This document shows, piece by piece, positions 55,668-60,812 of a stretch of 60,812 bases of DNA (position 1 is the stretch's first letter; the number at the start of each line of letters is the position of its first letter). The DNA is from Flavobacteriaceae bacterium. Its GTDB lineage: Bacteria; Bacteroidota; Bacteroidia; Flavobacteriales; Flavobacteriaceae. Below the pieces are notes generated by a model that was given only the letters and a program-made list of their open reading frames with translations, was not told the DNA's origin and made no database searches. The DNA is taken from contig JAQXBT010000036.1 of assembly GCA_029252265.1 (NCBI GenBank), positions 1-60,812 on the forward strand, written 5' to 3'. A program made the position numbers and the translations under genes.

Positions 55668-55828
55668 GCCTATATTGATCATTTTTTTGATAAACTCAAC
55701 GGAAATTCTTTAAAAAGGAGTGCGTTTAAGTTGTAAAAGCATGCTGTCTAGTTACAGATCCTTGATCAGCTTTTCAACTCTAAATCTTGTATTTATGGAG
55801 TTTATACAAAAACCAGATTGATGTAGGC
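55668..55828 (+). ncRNA. ssrS: 6S RNA
   Basis: A 161-nt region between zapA and rny folds like 6S RNA. Three stems are visible: a closing stem (55668-55680 with 55816-55828, 13 pairs including G-U), an 8-bp stem ATAAACTC (55690-55697) with GAGTTTAT (55798-55805), a large internal bubble, and an apical stem (AGTTG-AAAAGC with GCTTTTCAACT). A U-run follows. 6S RNA binds the housekeeping RNA polymerase holoenzyme and represses transcription in stationary phase. In other bacteria it is likewise found next to zapA. Confidence 0.82.
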
Positions 55829-55854
55829 TTTTTTTTTAAATTAAACTATCAACT

Positions 55855-57432
55855 ATGGAATCCAACATTATACTCATCGGCTTAGGGGCTGCAGTTTTAG
55901 GACTTGTCTTAGGACTCATCATCTCCAATTTCCGTGAAAAAAGCAATGCTTCTCAACTCACTAAAAATGCGAAACGTGAAGCCAACGTTATCCTTTCTAA
56001 AGCAAAATCCGAAGGTGAATCGACCAAAAAAAATAAAATATTTCAAGCGAAAGAACGGTTTTTAGAGTTAAAATCCGAACATGAACAAGTCATTTCAACA
56101 AGAGAAAAGAAAATGAGCGAAGCTGAAAAACGCACTCGTGACAAAGAATCTCAAATTTCTTCAGAACTTTCTAAAAACAGAAAACTATCAACAGACTTTG
56201 AAACTAAAATTAAGGATTATGATCATCGTCTCGAAATCCTTAACAAACGGAAAGAAGAAGTAGAAAAAGCCCACAAAAGCCAAATTCAACAGTTGGAAGT
56301 CATTTCTGGACTCTCAGCGGAAGATGCAAAACATCAATTGATAGAATCTTTAAAGACGGAAGCTAAAAATGACGCCATGGTTTTTATCCAAGATACTATG
56401 GAAGAAGCTAAGTTGACTGCCGAGCAGGATGCGAAGAAAATAATCATTAACACCATTCAACGCATCGGAACCGAAGAAGCGGTTGACAATTGTGTATCCG
56501 TGTTTAATATTGAATCAGATGACGTTAAGGGGCGAATCATAGGGCGTGAAGGACGCAACATTAGAGCGCTTGAAGCGGCGACTGGGGTTGAAATTATAGT
56601 CGACGATACGCCAGAAGCAATCATATTATCATGCTTCGATTCGGTACGAAGAGAAGTGGCACGTTTATCATTACACAAGCTAGTTACTGACGGCCGTATC
56701 CACCCGGCACGAATTGAAGAAATAGTAAAGAAAACTCAAAAACAAATAGAACAAGAGATCATTGAAGTTGGGAAACGAACCGTTATTGATCTAGGAATTC
56801 ATGGATTACATCCAGAATTAATTAAAACTGTTGGACGTATGAAATATCGTTCGTCTTATGGTCAAAATTTATTACAACACTCTAGAGAAGTTGCAAAACT
56901 GTGTGGCGTGATGGCTGCAGAATTAGGCATCAATCCAAAATTGGCTAAACGCGCAGGATTACTTCATGATATTGGAAAAGTACCAGATGCAGAAGCAGAT
57001 ATGGAAACGCCACATGCGATTTTAGGAATGCAGTGGGCCGAAAAATATGGTGAAAACGCTGAAGTATGTAACGCCATTGGCGCGCATCACGATGAAATTG
57101 AAATGAAATCGTTAATGTCTCCAATTGTTCAAGTATGTGATGCGATTTCTGGTGCACGCCCAGGCGCACGTCGTCAAGTTTTAGATTCGTATATCCAACG
57201 CCTAAAAGATTTAGAAGAGATTGCTTTTGGCTTTAGTGGAGTTCAAAAAGCCTATGCAATTCAAGCCGGGCGTGAACTCCGTGTTATTGTCGAAAGTGAA
57301 AAAGTATCTGATGATAATGCAGGGAATTTATCCTTTGAAATTTCACAAAAAATCCAAACGGACATGACTTATCCAGGGCAAGTGAAGGTGACCGTGATAC
57401 GAGAAACCCGAGCGGTGAATATTGCTAAATAA
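55855..57432 (+). CDS. rny: Ribonuclease Y
   Basis: A 525-aa membrane-anchored endoribonuclease that begins mRNA decay. It has one N-terminal transmembrane helix (about 5-23), a coiled coil (about 30-170), a KH domain ([22 protein letters not shown]) and an HD domain ([14 protein letters not shown], about 365-380) with the catalytic His-Asp pair. Length and domain order are typical. Confidence 0.96.
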   Translation: MESNIILIGLGAAVLGLVLGLIISNFREKSNASQLTKNAKREANVILSKAKSEGESTKKNKIFQAKERFLELKSEHEQVISTREKKMSEAEKRTRDKESQISSELSKNRKLSTDFETKIKDYDHRLEILNKRKEEVEKAHKSQIQQLEVISGLSAEDAKHQLIESLKTEAKNDAMVFIQDTMEEAKLTAEQDAKKIIINTIQRIGTEEAVDNCVSVFNIESDDVKGRIIGREGRNIRALEAATGVEIIVDDTPEAIILSCFDSVRREVARLSLHKLVTDGRIHPARIEEIVKKTQKQIEQEIIEVGKRTVIDLGIHGLHPELIKTVGRMKYRSSYGQNLLQHSREVAKLCGVMAAELGINPKLAKRAGLLHDIGKVPDAEADMETPHAILGMQWAEKYGENAEVCNAIGAHHDEIEMKSLMSPIVQVCDAISGARPGARRQVLDSYIQRLKDLEEIAFGFSGVQKAYAIQAGRELRVIVESEKVSDDNAGNLSFEISQKIQTDMTYPGQVKVTVIRETRAVNIAK

Positions 57433-57453
57433 AATAACGAATGTTATTATAAT

Positions 57454-57481
57454 AAAAAAGCAGCTTTCGGGCTGCTTTTTT
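57454..57481. terminator. Bidirectional terminator between rny and xerD
   Basis: Stem AAAAAGCAGC / GCTGCTTTTT with loop TTTCGG, flanked by A and T runs, serving both converging genes; it overlaps the xerD stop codon. Confidence 0.85.
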
Positions 57482-58376
57482 AGGTTCTAGGATGAAACTT
57501 AAACATCACGTCTTTTAGATGACTTTTATCGACGTGCATATAAATTTCGGTGGTTGTAATACTTTCATGCCCCAACATCAGTTGAATGGCTCTCAAATCG
57601 GCTCCATTTTCTAGAAGATGAGTCGCAAAGGAATGCCTGAAGGTATGTGGAGATATTTTTTTTGGAATCTCTGCTTTTAAAGCCAAGGTTTTTACCATGG
57701 TAAAAATCATGGCTCTGCTGAGTTGTTTGCCGCGTCGGTTTAAAAATAAGGTGTCTTTAAAGGCAGGTTCAATCGTGCTTTGTGTGCGGACATGTTCTTT
57801 GTATAGGTTGATGTATTTTTGAGTTAAAGGACCAATGGGTACAAAGCGTTGTTTATCGCCTTTCCCTGTGACCTTGATAAAACCTTCCTCAAAAAATAAA
57901 TCTGAAATTTTAAGTGCTGTGAGTTCACTGACACGAAGTCCACAACTGTACAAGGTTTCTATAATCGCACGGTTGCGTTCGCCTTGTGGTTTACTTAAGT
58001 CAATCGCGGCTACAATACGATCAATATCTTTTACAGAAAGTGTGTCGGGCAATTTACGACCAATTTTGGGAGCTTCAATACGTTCTAAGGGATTAGAACT
58101 GCGGTAATTTTCGAAAATAAGGTAATCAAAAAAACTCCTTAGTCCTGAGATAACTCGCGATTGTGTTCGGGGATTGACCTCCTTAGCCAATTCATAAATA
58201 AACTGTTGAACCGTTTCTGTTTCTATTTTAAGCGGACTCAATTCGATACTGTGGGTTTCTAAAAAAACAATCAATTTCTGAACGTCTAAATTGTAGTTGT
58301 TAACGGTATGGATGGACATGCCGCGCTCAATTTTTAGGTATAAAGAAAAATCTTTTAAGGCCTCATTCCACTTCAT
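57480..58376 (-). CDS. xerD: Tyrosine recombinase XerD
   Basis: A 298-aa tyrosine recombinase for chromosome dimer resolution. The N-terminal SAM-like domain is at 1-85. The catalytic residues appear in order: Arg in SCGLRVSELTAL, Lys in VTGKGDKQR, His/Arg in HTFRHSFATHLLENG, His in LMLGHESITTTEIYMHV, which also ends with the nucleophilic Tyr. The length is the typical XerC/D size, and it is a housekeeping gene rather than an element integrase. Confidence 0.92.
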   Translation of the reverse strand: MKWNEALKDFSLYLKIERGMSIHTVNNYNLDVQKLIVFLETHSIELSPLKIETETVQQFIYELAKEVNPRTQSRVISGLRSFFDYLIFENYRSSNPLERIEAPKIGRKLPDTLSVKDIDRIVAAIDLSKPQGERNRAIIETLYSCGLRVSELTALKISDLFFEEGFIKVTGKGDKQRFVPIGPLTQKYINLYKEHVRTQSTIEPAFKDTLFLNRRGKQLSRAMIFTMVKTLALKAEIPKKISPHTFRHSFATHLLENGADLRAIQLMLGHESITTTEIYMHVDKSHLKDVMFKFHPRT

Positions 58377-58404
58377 TCGAATAGGTGTTGTCTACTTTTA
58401 GTGT

Positions 58405-59487
58405 TTAGTTTTTTAACATCGCTTTTGTTGCGACCGTTCTAAATCCAATATGATCTGAGCCTGAGTCTTTACTTGTACCCATTCGCGCAGAAATTCGAAA
58501 GCTCGCACAATAGGATTCATGGCATAAAAACGACCCCCCTTTTATAACATACTCCGTCTCATAGGGGTTGTTTGGATTGTAGTATCTATCCGATCCTTTC
58601 GGATTGTTTTGTACGGATTTGGTATCTATCTCATTGTAATAATTTAGATTGAATAAATCATTGGTAAGCTCCCATACATTCCCTAAAACATCATAAAGTC
58701 CTATAGAATTTGCGGGGAAAGACCGCACGGGGGCAATCAACTCAAAGCCATCTTCTGAATTATTTTTGACTGGAAACACGCCTTGCCACGTATTAGAATT
58801 TTGATTGAGAACGTCTGAATTATCGCCCCAAGTATAAATAGATTCATCATAGTATCCTTGTGCCGCAGCTTCCCATTCGGCTTCTGTAGGCAATCGTCTG
58901 TTTGCCCATTTACAATAGGCTAAAGCGTCCTCTAATGCCACATGAACGACCGGAAAACTATCTTTCCCATCAATATTGCTTTGAGGCCCTTCGGGGTGTT
59001 TCCAATCCGCTCCAATTTTCCACGTCCACCATTGGATGTAATTATTCATATCCTGAACGGCATTTACATTTTTATTAAAAATCATACTCCCAGGTCGTAA
59101 TATCGAATCGTGAGGTTTTGTTGTGTTGGGCGGTAATTGAGTTTTCATGAGGTCCCAATCAATAGCACGCTCGGCAACAGTCTTGTAGGAAGTCGAATCT
59201 ACAAACGTTCTAAATTGTGCGTTTGTAACTTCTGTAACATCAATAAAAAACCCATCGACTTGTACGAGGTGTCCAGGTTTTTCACGTGGCATTGCAAACG
59301 GATCTCCATCCTTTGCTCCTTGAACAAACGTTTTCGATGGCACCCACACCATGCCTTTGGGCGTTGGAGTTGAGATTGTGTTTACTGGAGTTCTTGAAGA
59401 CTCATTTTTGCTGTTGTTTTTACAACTAAAACTGATGAGTAAAAGTAGGAGGGAACCTGTGAATACGATTGAATGTTTGGACTTCAT
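58405..59487 (-). CDS. Formylglycine-generating enzyme (SUMF1-like) lipoprotein
   Basis: A 360-aa protein from ATG 59487 (MKSKHSIVF). The signal peptide ends with FSC, so it is a lipoprotein. The FGE-sulfatase domain has VPSKTFVQGAKDGDPFA, the calcium-binding region, RRLPTEAEWEAAAQG, GNVWELTNDL and the paired active-site cysteines in GGSFLCHESYC (Cys about 322 and 327), matching FGE that copper-dependently converts Cys to formylglycine in sulfatases. It could instead be a GldJ/K-like structural member, but those lack the cysteine pair. No sulfatase is adjacent. Confidence 0.85.
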   Translation of the reverse strand: MKSKHSIVFTGSLLLLLISFSCKNNSKNESSRTPVNTISTPTPKGMVWVPSKTFVQGAKDGDPFAMPREKPGHLVQVDGFFIDVTEVTNAQFRTFVDSTSYKTVAERAIDWDLMKTQLPPNTTKPHDSILRPGSMIFNKNVNAVQDMNNYIQWWTWKIGADWKHPEGPQSNIDGKDSFPVVHVALEDALAYCKWANRRLPTEAEWEAAAQGYYDESIYTWGDNSDVLNQNSNTWQGVFPVKNNSEDGFELIAPVRSFPANSIGLYDVLGNVWELTNDLFNLNYYNEIDTKSVQNNPKGSDRYYNPNNPYETEYVIKGGSFLCHESYCASFRISARMGTSKDSGSDHIGFRTVATKAMLKN

Positions 59488-59544
59488 GATGAAAATTGTA
59501 TTGGATTGACTTGAGTTAACCATCACAAATATAACGAAGTGAAT

Positions 59545-59927
59545 TTATATATGTGGATTTGCCGCATAAAACAGTTGTCATTAGAGAATTTAAATTTAGG
59601 TTTATTACTCGTTCAGGTTGATTAACAACGCATGTAGATACTTTTGTTTAAGAAATAAATAAATGCATAAAACAGGGCTAATTTTTTTAAAAGTTTCTTT
59701 GGTTATTCATGATTTTTAAAATACATTTATCATAGAATTCAGATCCCAAGTCTAATTCTTCACAACCAATTAATTTTTTTTTAAGTTGTTTTTACTAAAA
59801 AAACACTCCTAGTAAATAGGCTTTGTTTAGTAATGCCTTGTTATTTCTGGCGACTATAAAATAGGGGGTTTATACGGAGTTTTATGAATAACAAACCAAA
59901 CTATATTATTAATTTAAAACTAAAAAA
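59545..59927. other. Gene-free interval
   Basis: About 380 bases with no credible ORF, RNA fold or repeat that I can see. It is very AT-rich and probably carries the promoter of the outer-membrane protein gene at 59928. Confidence 0.6.
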
Positions 59928-60440
59928 ATGATTAAAAATCCGATTGTATTATGTATGCTTCTAGTTGCACTCAACGGACTATTTGCTCAAGAAAACATTG
60001 TAAAAGCTGCAACTATAATAGGAAATACAGGAGTTCAGTATGAACGTTCGTTGTCCGATCATTTTTCTGTCATTGGACAAATAGGCTATTCAAAAATTAC
60101 AACAACCGTCAATGACGTTGAATCTAAATCAACTGGATTTGGATATTATTTAGAAAGTAGATATTACTTTTCGTCAAAAAAAGATTTAATGGAAGGGTGG
60201 CACGTTGGACCCTTTTATAATAGTTTTATGATTAAAGATAAACTTGATTTAAAAACCAAGATTTCATCTTTCGGACTTTCAACGGGGTATCAATGGGTTT
60301 TGGATTCGCAATTGACAATTGGAATCATTTTTGGAGGTGGTTCTTTAAATATTGATAGCGATGATCCAACAATTGATTTTTTTTTAGGAGACATCGGGTT
60401 TTTACCTCATTTAGGCTTTACTCTAGGGTATAATTTCTAG
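59928..60440 (+). CDS. Outer-membrane beta-barrel protein (OmpW/porin-like)
   Basis: A 170-aa protein with a signal peptide (LLVALNGLFAQ), then eight or so amphipathic strands (GVQYERSLSDHFSVIGQIGYSKI, FGYYLESRYYFSS, LGFTLGYNF at the C-terminus ending in aromatic residues). It looks like a small outer-membrane beta-barrel. The next gene on the same strand is of the same type, so they form a pair. Confidence 0.75.
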   Translation: MIKNPIVLCMLLVALNGLFAQENIVKAATIIGNTGVQYERSLSDHFSVIGQIGYSKITTTVNDVESKSTGFGYYLESRYYFSSKKDLMEGWHVGPFYNSFMIKDKLDLKTKISSFGLSTGYQWVLDSQLTIGIIFGGGSLNIDSDDPTIDFFLGDIGFLPHLGFTLGYNF

Positions 60441-60466
60441 AATTAATCTTTTAAGCAACATTGATT

Positions 60467-60812
60467 ATGAAAAAAAATACCTTCCTAATTTTAATGATCG
60501 TTGCATCAATGCAAGTCGATGCCCAACTGGTAAAAGAGAAATCTGTTAATGTAGCGATTGGCTTAGGGTTTAGTTATCCATCCGAAAATGTTAATGTATT
60601 TGGGTCAGGATTTTATGTTCAAGGCGAATATGTAAACACGCTTAAAAAATGGATTGATATCCGACCTTATGCTGGGCTAATTTTAACCAAAACAAACTCG
60701 GATTATAACGATAGACATGGCACCGATTTCAAGTCTTCTGCGAACGCTTTGTTAATTGGTGGAAAGGCACGGATTATGGCGCCTATTCCATGGGTTGCTC
60801 CTTATGTGGAAA
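60467..60812 (+). CDS. Outer-membrane beta-barrel protein, truncated by the window end
   Basis: Starts MKKNTFLILMIVASMQVDAQ (signal peptide), followed by strands such as VNVAIGLGFSYPSENV and YVQGEYVNT-like sequence. The frame is open at the end of the window (115 codons seen), so the rest is outside. It is similar in style to the preceding 170-aa protein. Confidence 0.75.
   Translation, partial: MKKNTFLILMIVASMQVDAQLVKEKSVNVAIGLGFSYPSENVNVFGSGFYVQGEYVNTLKKWIDIRPYAGLILTKTNSDYNDRHGTDFKSSANALLIGGKARIMAPIPWVAPYVE

Noticed and set aside
57480-58376. XerD as an integrase of a mobile element
   Set aside because: Size, motifs and the housekeeping context fit chromosomal XerD; no element boundaries are visible around it.
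59545-59927. Possible ncRNA in the AT-rich gap before 59928
   Set aside because: No stable stems, promoter-terminator pair or conserved motif can be seen by eye.

Overview
The window is about 61 kb of low-GC DNA from a member of the Bacteroidota, almost certainly a marine-type Flavobacteriaceae. The evidence is: Por/T9SS sorting domains (type A and type B) on secreted proteins, a TonB-dependent receptor with a carboxypeptidase-like N-terminus, DUF5606 and CCC-motif membrane proteins, many promoters with the flavobacterial TTG-N18-22-TAnnTTTG architecture, and a type II-C CRISPR repeat of the 46-47-nt Bacteroidota kind.

Layout. (1) 1-3300 is the edge of a mobile element: a coiled-coil protein, a MerR-like protein whose promoter carries a 28-bp perfect palindrome, two tiny ORFs and a large serine recombinase. 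The recombinase reads antisense into the 3' end of tmRNA (ssrA, 3226-3616 minus), which looks like the integration target. (2) 3700-22100 is housekeeping: a saccharopine dehydrogenase-like enzyme, cold shock protein, lysA, sucC, a nitrilase-family hydrolase, patatin, uvrB, a T9SS-B giant, an ABC exporter, heme A synthase, CCA-adding enzyme and TsaC. (3) 22200-31300 is a cell-surface glycan cluster: five GT2/DUF5672-type transferases, a polysaccharide deacetylase, a methyltransferase, a GT9 heptosyltransferase-like enzyme, a LPS-kinase-like protein and an LtaS/sulfatase-fold phosphotransferase. (4) 31310-38340 is housekeeping: dapD, ruvX, def, DUF5606, MATE, PAP2, MeaB, M23 and DUF6428. (5) 38400-45200 is a broken type II-C CRISPR-Cas locus. 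(6) 45350-59500 is housekeeping: aldehyde dehydrogenase, CCC/DUF2752 proteins, Smr, cysteine desulfurase, TonB receptor, M23, zapA, 6S RNA, rny, xerD and a formylglycine-generating-enzyme homologue. (7) The right end holds two beta-barrel outer-membrane proteins, the second cut by the window.

The main discovery is in region 5. The CRISPR-Cas genes look scattered: array, cas2 and the last fifth of cas1 lie on the minus strand at 38.4-39.3 kb, and the cas9 C-terminal half plus the first four fifths of cas1 lie on the plus strand at 42.7-45.05 kb. A single inversion of about 5.7 kb (39342 to 45050) explains this. Reversing it in silico, at a shared GG dinucleotide, restores in frame and without losing a base both a 296-aa cas1 and a 96-aa CCC-motif membrane protein, whose two halves now sit at the two breakpoints. 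Separately, cas9 has lost its N-terminal half (RuvC-I, REC, HNH). The locus therefore keeps an intact cas2 and a four-repeat array whose repeats each carry a promoter-like element, but it can no longer adapt or cleave by itself.

Non-coding elements recognised: tmRNA with its promoter and terminator, a convincing 6S RNA fold between zapA and rny, several intrinsic terminators, and a 10-bp hairpin abutting the CRISPR array. All functional calls rest on reading the sequence and family knowledge; no database search was possible.
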